Part shown: piece by piece, positions 42,089 to 51,660 of the stretch
Numbering within the stretch: position 1 is the stretch's first letter
Layout: every line of letters starts with the position of its first letter
Translations under genes and position numbers: made by a program
Notes under the pieces: generated by a model
Databases searched by the model: none
Told to the model about the DNA's origin: nothing
What the model saw: only the letters and a program-made list of their open reading frames with translations
Source of the DNA: Aureivirga sp. CE67
GTDB lineage: Bacteria; Bacteroidota; Bacteroidia; Flavobacteriales; Flavobacteriaceae
Reading direction: 5' to 3'
DNA length: 64,000 nucleotides
Assembly: GCF_015767245.1 (NCBI RefSeq)
Contig: NZ_JADOTV010000019.1
Coordinates: 22,650-86,649, forward strand

Positions 42089-44242
42089 ATGAGAACAAAA
42101 CTATTTTTTATTTTAATTTTATTTACGCAATTTATCTTTTCTCAGAACACAATTTCAGGAAAAGTAATCGATGAAAAGAGACAACCGATTTTTGGAGTAA
42201 ACGTCTACATTCAAGGAACTTTTGATGGTGCAACTACAGACGAAAATGGAAATTTTTCTTTTGAAACAGAAATCACTGGAGAACAAACTATAATTGCTTC
42301 TTTTGTTTCTTATGATACTTATGAAAAAAGTGCTGAAATTTCTTCTTTAAAAAATATTACAATTCAACTAACTCCTGCTTTAAACACTTTGGATGTGGTA
42401 GAATTAGATGCAGGAAAATTAAAATCTGGAGTTGCTGAAAATGCAGTTATGAGTCCAATTGATGTAGTAACAACAGCAGGTTCTGCAGGAGATTTTGTTG
42501 CAGCATTACAAACACTTCCTGGAACACAAACAAACGGAGAAGATGGAAGATTGTTTATTCGAGGTGGAGATGCTGGAGAAACGCAGATTTTTATCGATGG
42601 ACTTCGAGTATTTCAACCTTACATTGCTTCTGCAAATAATGTCCCTACTCGCTCTCGCTACTCTCCTTTTCTTTTTCAAGGAATTTCGCTAAGCACAGGA
42701 GGATTTGATGTGGAGTTTGGAGATGCACTTTCTGCAATTTTAGATTTGGAAACCATTGATGAACCAAGACAAAATGAAACAAACATTTCTATCATGAGCC
42801 TTGGGGGTGGAATTGGAAAAGTAAAAAAATGGGATAAAAGTTCTCTTACAATAAATGCGAGTTATATCAATCTTGGTCCATATGTACAATTAATCAATGA
42901 TCGTTTTGATTGGAAAAAGCCTTATGAAACTTTAGGTGGAGAAGCGGTTTATCGTCAGAAAGTTGGTGATGGTTTATGGAAAGTTTATGGTGCTTTCAGC
43001 ATGTCCGATTTTGATGTAATTCAACCTAGCATCAATCTTCCTGAAGGTTTTAGAACAGGATTAAAAGACAGAGATTATTACATGAATACTTCTTATAAAG
43101 GAATGATTACAAATTCTCTGAAACTTACTTCGGGTGTTAGTTTTTCTTATAACCATAAAAATATTCAGTTTGATGATACAAACTTAAAATTGGATAATAT
43201 TGGTCTGCATGCAAAAGTAAAATTAAGACACAATGTTTCAAATATGTTGAAATTTCAATATGGAGCAGAAACTTTTTATACAAATTATGACGAACATGTT
43301 TTTCCAATAAATTCAAATGAAATAAAATCAAATGTAAAAGATAATTATAGCGCAGTTTTCACAGATGCTACCTTCTTTTTCTCTCAAAAATTAGCAACAA
43401 AAGTTGGAGTTCGTGGACAATATTCTGAAGTTTTAGATGCTTTTAGAGTTGCGCCAAGAGTTAATCTAGCTTATAAATGGTCTAAATATGCACAAGTCTC
43501 TGCAAGCTACGGATTGTTTTACCAAAAACCTGAAAATGATATTTTAAAATATACTACAGATTTAAAATTTAGAGAAGCAACACATTATACGGTAAATTTT
43601 GATTGGAGTAAAAACAATAGAATTTTCAGAGCAAATGCTTTCTACAAAACTTATGAAGATTTAATCAAATACGATAGAGAATTTAATGATTTTACTTTTG
43701 AAAACATCAATAACTCTGGAGATGGATATGTAAAAGGATTTGATTTTTTCTGGAAAGATTCAAAATCGATTAAAAATTTACAATATTGGGTTTCTTATAC
43801 TTTTACGGATTCTCAGAGAGATTATAAGTTTTATCCAGAATTAGCACAACCAAGTTTTGTATCAAAACATAATTTCTCTTTCGTTTCAAAATATTGGATC
43901 GGGAAATTAAAATCGCAAGTAGGATTAACTTATTCTTTCGCTAGTGGAAGACCTTATACCAATCCGAATACTAATGAATTTTTAGGAGGAAGAACTAAAG
44001 CTTACAATAATATAAGCTTCAACTGGAGTTTCTTAATTTCGCAACAAAAGATTCTTTATTTCTCAGCTACCAATTTATTTGGATTCAAAAATGTATTTGG
44101 ATACGAATATTCTGACAATCCAAATATAAATGGGCAATTTGATAGAATGGCAATAACTCCAAGTGCTGACAGAGGATTTTTTGTAGGATTTTTCTGGACA
44201 ATTAGCGAAGATAAAAAATCAAATCAACTAGATAATTTATAA
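42089..44242 (+). CDS. TonB-dependent outer-membrane receptor
   Basis: The 717 residues follow the Bacteroidota TBDR layout: signal peptide (MRTKLFFILILFTQFIFSQ), a carboxypeptidase-regulatory-like domain (ISGKVIDEKRQPIFGVNVYI, GATTDENGNFSFE) at about 20-100, a plug (VVTTAGSAGDFVAALQTLPG, RLFIRGGDAGETQIFIDGLR) at about 125-245, then a barrel of about 22 strands ending FVGFFWTISEDKKSN. Short for a TBDR and without a SusD partner, so it probably takes up a small ligand such as a metal chelate or peptide. No TonB box is apparent. Its promoter carries LytTR-type repeats. Confidence 0.9.
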   Translation: MRTKLFFILILFTQFIFSQNTISGKVIDEKRQPIFGVNVYIQGTFDGATTDENGNFSFETEITGEQTIIASFVSYDTYEKSAEISSLKNITIQLTPALNTLDVVELDAGKLKSGVAENAVMSPIDVVTTAGSAGDFVAALQTLPGTQTNGEDGRLFIRGGDAGETQIFIDGLRVFQPYIASANNVPTRSRYSPFLFQGISLSTGGFDVEFGDALSAILDLETIDEPRQNETNISIMSLGGGIGKVKKWDKSSLTINASYINLGPYVQLINDRFDWKKPYETLGGEAVYRQKVGDGLWKVYGAFSMSDFDVIQPSINLPEGFRTGLKDRDYYMNTSYKGMITNSLKLTSGVSFSYNHKNIQFDDTNLKLDNIGLHAKVKLRHNVSNMLKFQYGAETFYTNYDEHVFPINSNEIKSNVKDNYSAVFTDATFFFSQKLATKVGVRGQYSEVLDAFRVAPRVNLAYKWSKYAQVSASYGLFYQKPENDILKYTTDLKFREATHYTVNFDWSKNNRIFRANAFYKTYEDLIKYDREFNDFTFENINNSGDGYVKGFDFFWKDSKSIKNLQYWVSYTFTDSQRDYKFYPELAQPSFVSKHNFSFVSKYWIGKLKSQVGLTYSFASGRPYTNPNTNEFLGGRTKAYNNISFNWSFLISQQKILYFSATNLFGFKNVFGYEYSDNPNINGQFDRMAITPSADRGFFVGFFWTISEDKKSNQLDNL

Positions 44243-44264
44243 TATACATTACGTTTTGTTTTCA

Positions 44265-44299
44265 AAAATCCACAACTACATTTTTTAGTTGTGGATTTT
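44265..44299 (+). terminator. Terminator of the TonB receptor gene
   Basis: AAAATCCACAACTA / TAGTTGTGGATTTT perfect 14-bp stem with a 7-nt loop. Confidence 0.85.
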
Positions 44300-44361
44300 A
44301 TATTATTGTGTACGACAACATTAATTTGATTCTTCTAACATTTAAGTATAATTATGTGTTC

Positions 44362-44396
44362 TTTGGCTACAAAAAGAAAAAATAAGAGTAAATTTG
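44362..44396 (+). promoter_or_regulatory. Promoter of the phosphoglycerol-transferase-like gene
   Basis: TTTG, 23-bp spacer, then TAAATTTG (exact TAnnTTTG). The start codon is 18 bases on. Confidence 0.5.
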
Positions 44397-44414
44397 CACG
44401 AATTAAATTAATAT

Positions 44415-46439
44415 TTGAAAATGTTTAGAAAAATGCCACCATATATAAAATATATTTTCAAGAATATATTTTACTTATTCTTTTTCTTTATTTTACTAAG
44501 AATCTTGTTTTTCACTCTTGCTTTTAAAGGGATGGATCAGTTAGGAAATCGTGAAGTTTTTAGAGCTTTAAAATACGGATTACGTTTCGATATCCGAACG
44601 ACCTTTATCTTGCTTACACCTCTAAATCTTTGGGTTGTTTTAGCAAATAATCGTTTTTTCAGAAGTAAAGTTCATCGTTTATTTTCAAATATTTATTTAA
44701 CCATTGTATATCTTGCTGCAACTCTTTTTGCTTTAACAGATATTGGATTTTACGATTATCTTGGAGAAAGATTAGATGCTACGGCACTTCGTTTTCTAGA
44801 TAACTGGCAAATTTCCGCAAAAATGGTTTCTGAAACGTATCCTGTATTTTGGGCTGGTTTTGGTTTATTAATTTTTATTGTAATTCTTTATAAATTCTTC
44901 GATGGAAAATTTTCAAAATTCATCAAATCAGACAAAATCATAAAAGGAAAAAAGAAATTTGCATACTTTTTCTTGGTTTTATTTGTAACTGCTTTTGGAA
45001 TTTACAATAGTTTTAGTTTTTACCCACTTCGTTGGAGTCAGGCTTTTTTCTCAAAAAACAAAACAATCAACCAACTTTCCCTAAATCCTGTACTATTTTT
45101 CTATGACAGTTATAAGTTTAGAAATGAAGGATTTGAAATTCAACCTGCAGAAGATTATTTCCCTGCAATGGCTAATTATTTAAATATCAAAAATAATCCA
45201 GAATTAGATTTTAAGAGAACAATTCCACAAAATGATACAATTCAGGCTAAAAAACCTAACGTTGTAGTTGTGATGCTGGAATCTTTAGGAGCAGTTCCGA
45301 TGAGTCATTTTGGAAATCCAATGAAGGGAACTCCTAATCTAGATAGTTTATACCAAAATAGTATTAGTTTTAATAACTTTTTCGTACATCGAATAGGAAC
45401 TGCGAGAAGTGTTTTTGCAAGTATCACAGGTTTACCAGATGTTGTTAATGCAAAAACAGCTTCAAGAAACCCAAACATTATCAATCAACGAATTATTTAT
45501 GATCAATTTGATGGTTATGAAAAATTGTATTTCTTAGGAGGAAGTGCTAACTGGGCAAATATTCGTGCTGTTTTCCAATCGAATATTCGTGATTTAAAAA
45601 TATTTGAAGAAGGTTCTTATGAAACCGAAAAACGTTCGGATGTTTGGGGAATTGATGATTATGAGCTTTTCAAAGAATCGGATAAAGAATTGAAAAAATT
45701 ACACGATTCAAACAAACCATTTATTGCTTATATCCAAACTTCTTCAAATCACAGGCCTTTCACAGTTCCTGATGAGAGAGAATCTTATAAACCTCTTACT
45801 GAAAGCGAAGTAGATATGGTTCTTTTAGACAAAGCTGGTTTTAAAAATATCAAACAATATAATGCTTTACGTTATTTAGATTATAATGTGAAACGTTATA
45901 TTGACAGAGCTAAAGAAGCAGGATATTTTGATAATACAATTTTCTTATTCTATGGAGATCATAATACTTCGATAAATCCTTATACACATATGGAAAGAAA
46001 AGAATACGAATTAGAAATTGGTCAATACCACGTTCCTTGTTTTATTCTTGCTCCTGACTATATGAATATTGAAAATAAAGAATATGATTTCCCTTCGAAT
46101 TTAATTGATATTATGCCAACTTTAGCAAGTACGGCTGGGATTAAATACACAAATTATACGCTTGGGATTAATCTTTTAGACACTACAAGAACAAAGCACA
46201 ATGCTTTTATCTATGATCAAATTCAAGGAGAGCCTGCTCTTGGAGTAATTGGTAAAGATTATTTTTATAAAACGAATATTTCAGGCTCAAAAAGTATTTT
46301 ACAAAACCTAAACAATGGTTCTTTAGACGATGTGAAAACTGAAAATCCGTTTGTTACAGAACATTTAGATAGCCTGGCTAAAGGTTTTTATTATGAAACA
46401 AAATACTTGTATTATAATAATAAAAAAGACGAAAAATAA
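44415..46439 (+). CDS. LTA synthase family sulfatase-like transferase
   Basis: The 674 residues have five transmembrane helices in the first 205 residues (YLFFFFILLRILFFTLAF, FILLTPLNLWVVLANN, TIVYLAATLFALTDIGFY, FWAGFGLLIFIVILYKF, KFAYFFLVLFVTAFGIYNSF). The catalytic domain has metal site NVVVVMLESLGAVPMSHFGN at about 281-300, nucleophile region HRIGTARSVFASITGLPD, then FLFYGDHNTS and LIDIMPTLASTAG. This is the alkaline-phosphatase fold of LtaS/OpgB-type enzymes, which move phosphoglycerol or phosphoethanolamine. In a Gram-negative, likely substrates are periplasmic glycans or lipid heads. Confidence 0.85.
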   Translation: MKMFRKMPPYIKYIFKNIFYLFFFFILLRILFFTLAFKGMDQLGNREVFRALKYGLRFDIRTTFILLTPLNLWVVLANNRFFRSKVHRLFSNIYLTIVYLAATLFALTDIGFYDYLGERLDATALRFLDNWQISAKMVSETYPVFWAGFGLLIFIVILYKFFDGKFSKFIKSDKIIKGKKKFAYFFLVLFVTAFGIYNSFSFYPLRWSQAFFSKNKTINQLSLNPVLFFYDSYKFRNEGFEIQPAEDYFPAMANYLNIKNNPELDFKRTIPQNDTIQAKKPNVVVVMLESLGAVPMSHFGNPMKGTPNLDSLYQNSISFNNFFVHRIGTARSVFASITGLPDVVNAKTASRNPNIINQRIIYDQFDGYEKLYFLGGSANWANIRAVFQSNIRDLKIFEEGSYETEKRSDVWGIDDYELFKESDKELKKLHDSNKPFIAYIQTSSNHRPFTVPDERESYKPLTESEVDMVLLDKAGFKNIKQYNALRYLDYNVKRYIDRAKEAGYFDNTIFLFYGDHNTSINPYTHMERKEYELEIGQYHVPCFILAPDYMNIENKEYDFPSNLIDIMPTLASTAGIKYTNYTLGINLLDTTRTKHNAFIYDQIQGEPALGVIGKDYFYKTNISGSKSILQNLNNGSLDDVKTENPFVTEHLDSLAKGFYYETKYLYYNNKKDEK

Positions 46440-46463
46440 ATTTTTATATTTAATAATGTAAAT

Positions 46464-46497
46464 AAAAATCCCATTTCAATTATGAAATGGGATTTTT
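46464..46497 (+). terminator. Rho-independent terminator
   Basis: AAAAATCCCATTTC / GAAATGGGATTTTT, 14 paired bases, 6-nt loop. Confidence 0.85.
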
Positions 46498-46648
46498 ATT
46501 TATCTAATTTTTATTTCAAACCTCGTTTAATTAAAATACTATTTTTTAATTATTTAACACTAAAAAGTTCTTCGTAAAATATAAATATTTTAATTTTTTA
46601 ACATTTATTTTTAATTAAATTTAAACCTATAATCTAAAAATATTACTC

Positions 46649-47755
46649 ATGAAAAAAATTACTTATTTATTACTCTTTTTCCTAATTATTGCTTGTAATA
46701 ACGATGATGATTTTACAGAAACAAATAATCAAAATCAAGAAGAGCAACAGCAAGAAGAACAAAACAATGAAGAAGAGAATAACGAAGAAGAAAACAATGA
46801 AGAAAATCAGAATGCTTTTTACGAAAATATTTTTTCAGTAATTGAAAATGATGACTTATTAGTTCGTGTGGAAAGCTGGGAAAAAACAAATGAAACATTT
46901 TACATTGTTAACTACTTACCTGACTATAATGAACTTTTTATAGTTTTAATTTTTAATGAAAATGGAGAACTAGTTATTTCTTTTGATAATTCAGAATATT
47001 ATCATGAATACATTAGTAATTATTATGGACATTTAGAAGAAATCTATTATAACAACACAATGAATTCAGATTGTAACTCTGATAATCCATTAGAAGATTA
47101 TTTATGGCTAAAAACTTTTAAACATATTTTAGATAATAATGATAAAAATTCATTTATTAAAAAATTTATAAGAACTAAAGGAGGAATAAGTGAAACAACT
47201 TTCTTGGTTAATATTTGTAATAGTTGTACACCTAGCTCTGATTTTGGTGCAGTTTACGAATTAAACTGTTTAGGAGAAATTATTGGAGGACACCCAACAA
47301 AATTTCAAGATAATAATTGGTTTGATTTCTCATATGATTATGTAGAATCTAGTATTATTTTTGAAAAAAATGTAGATACTCCAGAGCATGATTGTTCAGA
47401 AGGAACTCAAAACCCAGAAGATTATCAATGGGTAATTGATTTAGGTAGAGTTAAAGTTTCAGAAAACGAGTATATAGACATCCCTGAAGATCATCCTACA
47501 ATCAGAAGAGTTTTATACGAATATGAATATAAAGGTGAAAAAATTTATTATTTAATAGCTAGAACTGAATCAGAGGTTGATTCAACGTATTCAAAAATTA
47601 TAATTAATTGTAAAGGAGAATATTTAGTTTCCATGAGCCAAGATACTTCAAGTTGCTGGGGAACAACATATCACGATAATTTATCATTAATTTTTGACAT
47701 TGAAAATATGACACCTTCAAGTACAGTTCTTGATATTGGAGGCCTAGCTCTATAA
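46649..47755 (+). CDS. Lipoprotein with a long Glu/Asn/Gln linker
   Basis: The lipobox (LFFLIIACNN, lipid Cys at about 17) is followed by the acidic export signal NNDDDF used for surface lipoproteins in Bacteroidota. Then comes a low-complexity tract of about 30 residues made of E, N and Q (QEEQQQEEQNNEEENNEEEN). The remaining 310 residues hold two homologous halves with LEDYLWLKTFKHIL and PEDYQWVIDLGRVK, both followed by a Cys pair. It probably lifts a folded domain off the cell surface. No named family. Confidence 0.65.
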   Translation: MKKITYLLLFFLIIACNNDDDFTETNNQNQEEQQQEEQNNEEENNEEENNEENQNAFYENIFSVIENDDLLVRVESWEKTNETFYIVNYLPDYNELFIVLIFNENGELVISFDNSEYYHEYISNYYGHLEEIYYNNTMNSDCNSDNPLEDYLWLKTFKHILDNNDKNSFIKKFIRTKGGISETTFLVNICNSCTPSSDFGAVYELNCLGEIIGGHPTKFQDNNWFDFSYDYVESSIIFEKNVDTPEHDCSEGTQNPEDYQWVIDLGRVKVSENEYIDIPEDHPTIRRVLYEYEYKGEKIYYLIARTESEVDSTYSKIIINCKGEYLVSMSQDTSSCWGTTYHDNLSLIFDIENMTPSSTVLDIGGLAL

Positions 47756-47764
47756 AATATAACC

Positions 47765-47796
47765 AAAAAAGACTTCTAGAAATAGAAGTCTTTTTT
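47765..47796. terminator. Bidirectional terminator overlapping a stop codon
   Basis: AAAAAAGACTTCTA / TAGAAGTCTTTTTT around GAAA, between convergent genes. Its last base belongs to the stop codon of the minus-strand gene. Confidence 0.85.
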
Positions 47797-48812
47797 TATA
47801 TCTGTGATTTTACCCAATCTAAGGATTTTCTTAATAATTTAAATTCTTTAAAACGATAACCAACATATACCTGAGCATACCCTCTATTATTTGTAATATT
47901 CGAAAGTCCTCCGTCTTCTGAGTAGGTTAAACTATCTAAAGTTGCACTACATCCAAAAAATAAATTCTCTGCATTATAACCTAATTGAATTCCAAGATCT
48001 GCTCCTGCTAAAATATAATCATTATAGTATTTTTTGTTTTCTGAAACATCTTCTTCAAAATTTAAAAAACGATAGCCAACCAAAGGAGAAATATAGGAAG
48101 ATAAAAACCAATGCTTTCTGATTACCCAAGTATAATAATATCCTCCTTGTAATTTCACATCAAAAGCATTTTCTACTGATTTTATATTCTCTACTCTATT
48201 TGAAAATCTTTGATACTGATAATCTAAAGAAACAATAAAACTACCTGCACTTTTTCTTTGTAATCTAGTCTGATCACTTAAATTTCTCAAAGAAAAGTTT
48301 TGGTTGAATATATAAGAAGTTTCACCTCCCCATTGTATAATTTTAAGATTTGGAAATTGGATATATGGATCTCTATCTTTTTGCCAGTTCGGAATAAAGT
48401 CTCCAGAATTTACGACATAAAATCCTCGAATATTATGATATCTAACTTGCTGTAACCATTTTTTAAAAAAGAATCGAAATTGGTAATTTCGGTAGGAAGA
48501 ATCTCCTTTGAGATGCTCATCTCTGTTGGAAGCAAAATTGGGTGCAAAACCAAATGTAAAACCTATAAAATCATAATTCAATGAAAAATTAAGTTTTACA
48601 TTTGTGTTTTCTGCAATTTCTAGAATTGTATTATCAGATTCATCATTGATATAAAAAATATCATCTCTAGTATCAAGATTCAATTTAATAATTATCTTAT
48701 TTGGAAACGTAGAAATATATGTAGTATCTACTTCATTTTTATTTTGCGAAAAGGTTTTTAAACTTAAAAAAAGAATAAAAAAAAGGTTACAAATTTTCCT
48801 ATAAGAATTCAT
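47796..48812 (-). CDS. DUF4421-like outer-membrane beta-barrel protein
   Basis: Signal peptide within MNSYRKICNLFFILFLSLKTFSQ. The 315-residue mature part alternates aromatic and polar residues and ends in strands fit for a barrel (GYAQVYVGYRFKEF). Blocks LNYDFIGFTFGFAPNF, RFFFKKWLQQVRYHNIRGFY, and SAGSFIVSLDYQYQRFSN are the signature of DUF4421, whose members are outer-membrane proteins of unknown role. Monocistronic, 46 bases upstream of nothing on its own strand but adjacent to the tubby-like gene. Confidence 0.75.
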   Translation of the reverse strand: MNSYRKICNLFFILFLSLKTFSQNKNEVDTTYISTFPNKIIIKLNLDTRDDIFYINDESDNTILEIAENTNVKLNFSLNYDFIGFTFGFAPNFASNRDEHLKGDSSYRNYQFRFFFKKWLQQVRYHNIRGFYVVNSGDFIPNWQKDRDPYIQFPNLKIIQWGGETSYIFNQNFSLRNLSDQTRLQRKSAGSFIVSLDYQYQRFSNRVENIKSVENAFDVKLQGGYYYTWVIRKHWFLSSYISPLVGYRFLNFEEDVSENKKYYNDYILAGADLGIQLGYNAENLFFGCSATLDSLTYSEDGGLSNITNNRGYAQVYVGYRFKEFKLLRKSLDWVKSQI

Positions 48813-48858
48813 CTGAATTTGATTAAATTACCAGCTGACAAATCTATGTTTTTTTATA

Positions 48859-49458
48859 TTATCCTCTTCTTCTTTCTAATAGAATCATCATCATTAAACT
48901 TAAAATGATTTTTTCACTGTCTTCATTCATATCTTTTACTTTCTCGATTTCAAATTTTCTACCAAAGAAAGAAGGTTCTTTTTTAAGTCTTACTACTGTT
49001 TCTCCTCCTTTATCCATCACTTTATAAGTTGGGTTAAAAAGATATCCTGTAAAAAAGCTTAAAACTGGAATCTCACCTAATAAAGAATCAAAAACCTTAA
49101 CCCATGCATTTTCTTCACGAATCATAAATTTTTGCTCTCTGTTCTCATCGATAATTTCATATTTAGCATTCCAGATAGATGCCCATCCTTTTCTTGCTAC
49201 TTTTCCAAGTTCTTGACCTTGATCGTCTGTAAAACTATAGGCTGCCGAAAAATCAATCCATTTATCTGCTTTGATATTATAATTTACTTTCTCTTTGCTT
49301 TCATTATTGTAAATTAAAATATCTTCTTTCATCTTGAACATCTTTTGCCTTACATAAGCAATTGTTTGGTCATTAGCATCTTTGGCAGTAAAATCATTTG
49401 CCATAGTAGCAACATTGAATTTAAATTTAATCGGAAATTGTAATTGATTTTCTTTCAT
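48859..49458 (-). CDS. LURP-one-related/tubby-like protein (YxjI type)
   Basis: The 199 residues form the twelve-strand barrel of LURP-one/scramblase-like proteins: FTAKDANDQTIAYVRQKMFK, EDILIYNNESKEKVNYNIKA, YSFTDDQGQELGKVARKG, AKYEIIDENREQKFMIREEN, YKVMDKGGETVVRLKKEPSFFGRKF, ending with a hydrophobic helix IILSLMMMILLERRR. The family may bind lipids or act as signal scaffold; activity in bacteria is unknown. Transcribed with, and upstream of, the DUF4421 gene (46-bp gap). Confidence 0.75.
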   Translation of the reverse strand: MKENQLQFPIKFKFNVATMANDFTAKDANDQTIAYVRQKMFKMKEDILIYNNESKEKVNYNIKADKWIDFSAAYSFTDDQGQELGKVARKGWASIWNAKYEIIDENREQKFMIREENAWVKVFDSLLGEIPVLSFFTGYLFNPTYKVMDKGGETVVRLKKEPSFFGRKFEIEKVKDMNEDSEKIILSLMMMILLERRRG

Positions 49459-49519
49459 TGTTTTTTTATTTGATTGAAGCCCTAATTTATAAAATGTTTT
49501 TAAACAATTAAGATTAAAT

Positions 49520-50581
49520 CTAATTATTATTCATAATCTTTAAAAAAGCATCACAATATTTTTTCATTGAAAAATCAGATTTCCTATCAATTGCTGTATC
49601 AACCATTTGTGTGTATTTTTCATCATTCATTTTTTGAATTTTATAAATATATTTCAAAAAATCATCACTATTTTCACACAAAAATCCATTTTCATTATCT
49701 GTAATAAAATCTTCATTATCTCCTTCATTACTTGCCAAAGTAGGCACACCAACAGACAGATATTGCTTTGCCTTAAAAACTGATTTAGAAATACTAAAAA
49801 CATGATTATTCAGTGGATATACACCAACATCAAAAGTTTTTATTTCCTCATAAACCCATATATCTTCTTTCCATTTTAAATTTTCAGGAATTTGAAGTTC
49901 AATATTTGGATTCTCTTTAAAATACTCTCTTATTTCATTTATATCTGAAGTAACTTTTACTCCTACAATTTTTAAAATAATTGGAATTTCAATTTTTCTT
50001 ATTCCTTCAAAAAATAAATCATACATATTTTTTTTATGTGAAAAATCTACTGATGTATTATTTCCATTCCCAAAATCACCTAGCCATCCTACTGTTAATT
50101 TCTCATTTCTTTTTTCTTTTAAAACCTTATGTTCAACAACTGGTGTAGTTATAAAATGTACATTTTCATTAAACTGTTTATGGAACTTCAAGAGCTCTTT
50201 ACTTCCAACTGTAATTGCTTTTGATTTTTCTAGAAAATATCTATAATCTTCCAAATTAAATCTAACTTGTTCTGCATCATCAATATCAAAAATCACTTTT
50301 TCATGTTTAAAAAAAGTAAGAAGTTTTAAAAGTTTTGCGTAAAAAGAGTTAGAACACGTTTTTTGAATAATGATAAACGAATTTTTCTTTTGAAAAAATA
50401 AAGCTTCTAGATATGTTTTTAAAAATTTCCTTTTTCCTCGAAAGCTTCTGTCAGGATAAATAAAATCATAACTTATTCCATAATTTTCTAAAAAATATTG
50501 CAAAGGATAATTTGCTCTATATCTCGTACTAGCACTTTCTAAATCAAAATAAGAGAACAAATAAATGTGTTCCGTATTCAT
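49520..50581 (-). CDS. Glycosyltransferase of GT-B fold (family 4-like)
   Basis: The 353 residues start with STRYRANYPLQYFLENYGI, a typical N-terminal acceptor-side motif. The C-terminal half has a GT4-type donor site: KLTVGWLGDFGNGNN, IPIILKIVGVKV, FDVGVYPLNNHVFSISKSVFKAKQYLSVGVPTLAS (E/K-x7-E site replaced here by K-A-K-Q-Y), and ENGFLCENSDDFLKY. Cytoplasmic, likely acting on a lipid-linked glycan or surface polysaccharide. It stands alone with no polysaccharide cluster around it, so the substrate is open. Confidence 0.75.
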   Translation of the reverse strand: MNTEHIYLFSYFDLESASTRYRANYPLQYFLENYGISYDFIYPDRSFRGKRKFLKTYLEALFFQKKNSFIIIQKTCSNSFYAKLLKLLTFFKHEKVIFDIDDAEQVRFNLEDYRYFLEKSKAITVGSKELLKFHKQFNENVHFITTPVVEHKVLKEKRNEKLTVGWLGDFGNGNNTSVDFSHKKNMYDLFFEGIRKIEIPIILKIVGVKVTSDINEIREYFKENPNIELQIPENLKWKEDIWVYEEIKTFDVGVYPLNNHVFSISKSVFKAKQYLSVGVPTLASNEGDNEDFITDNENGFLCENSDDFLKYIYKIQKMNDEKYTQMVDTAIDRKSDFSMKKYCDAFLKIMNNN

Positions 50582-50663
50582 AGTCGTTTTTTATTATTTC
50601 TTATAAGAAATACAATATTACAAATAATTCTAAATGCAGAATTAATATAATGCTATAAAAACA

Positions 50664-50701
50664 AAATCATTCGTGCTATTTTCACATAACACGAATGATT
50701 T
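50664..50701 (-). terminator. Terminator hairpin
   Basis: AAATCATTCGTG / CACGAATGATTT perfect 12-bp stem downstream of the minus-strand 93-residue gene. Confidence 0.7.
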
Positions 50702-50766
50702 CTTAAAAGTAAGTTTTGTTTCATAACTCTAAACTTACTACTAATATAGAACTTAATGTGGTGACA

Positions 50767-51048
50767 CTATTGCAAGAAAACTAAATAAACTGCGAAGGCA
50801 ACAAACAAAATACTAACAATAGATAGAAAAACAGTGTTTACTCTTTTCCTTTTACATACTTTTCTAATTCTATTCTTGTATGCGTGTATACATTCATTAT
50901 CACGTTGTTCTACATTATATTTATCTAATAAATTTCTGTACCTAGAAAACCTTTTAGATTTAATTTTTTCACGTACGGACAGTTTTATTAAACTACGTTG
51001 TCGCATTCGATCAAAAATGCTATTAACCGAGATTCCTCCTACTGCCAT
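50767..51048 (-). CDS. Small basic protein with a C-terminal membrane anchor
   Basis: The 93 residues are strongly basic over residues 14-72 (MRQRSLIKLSVREKIKSKR, YKNRIRKVCKRKR) and end in one hydrophobic helix (VFLSIVSILFVAFAVYLVFL). The start MAVGGISVNSIFDRM is conserved-looking. It could be a tail-anchored nucleic-acid-binding or ribosome-associated protein; no family is recognised. Own terminator. Confidence 0.55.
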   Translation of the reverse strand: MAVGGISVNSIFDRMRQRSLIKLSVREKIKSKRFSRYRNLLDKYNVEQRDNECIHAYKNRIRKVCKRKRVNTVFLSIVSILFVAFAVYLVFLQ

Positions 51049-51219
51049 AACTTTAAGATTAGTTGATTTTTATAACATAAAATTACAAAAAACAACTGGA
51101 AAAACCTTAATTTTTAACCTTTTACAACTTCGTTTAAATGATTCTCTATGCAACTAAAATCAACTATTATTTTATCTAAAATTTTAGTTATTTTTTTGAA
51201 AAATTTAAAATATGAGAAT

Positions 51220-51537
51220 CTAATCTAACTCTTGTAAACATTTCGTAAAATTGAATAATCCAACTTCAGTAAGTTCTTGATCGTTTTCATCTTTTTTATT
51301 CTCCAAAATATTCTGAAAAGCAAGAATCATTAAATCCATTTCTTGATTCCAGATTTTATTCATTTTTTGAATTTCTTCTTTGCTTAAATCTGCTTTTGTA
51401 GTTTTTTTATCCAAAACCCAATCTGGGATAAAATCTCCTTTTTCATTTTTTTCTTCCTGATAATCAGATAATTTTTGAATCAAAAATGTTGCAATTTCTT
51501 TTTTGATACTCTGTTCCTCTTCTTTCTTATTTTTCAT
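51220..51537 (-). CDS. Hypothetical 105-residue acidic helical protein
   Basis: Lys/Glu-rich helices (KNKKEEEQSIKKEIATFLIQ, IQKMNKIWNQEMDLMILAFQ) with a loop FIPDWVLDKKT. No signal, no domain name. Same strand as the 249-residue gene upstream, 123 bases apart; the gap has no other feature. Confidence 0.55.
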   Translation of the reverse strand: MKNKKEEEQSIKKEIATFLIQKLSDYQEEKNEKGDFIPDWVLDKKTTKADLSKEEIQKMNKIWNQEMDLMILAFQNILENKKDENDQELTEVGLFNFTKCLQELD

Positions 51538-51660
51538 TTTTTAGTAAAATGTTGTTCAAATATTTTATTTAATTAAATCTAGTTCCTTTTTTCGAAATCG
51601 AATTTACAAATATTCACTTCTTTTTGTATTATTTTACTATTATTAAAAAATATTTTTCGC

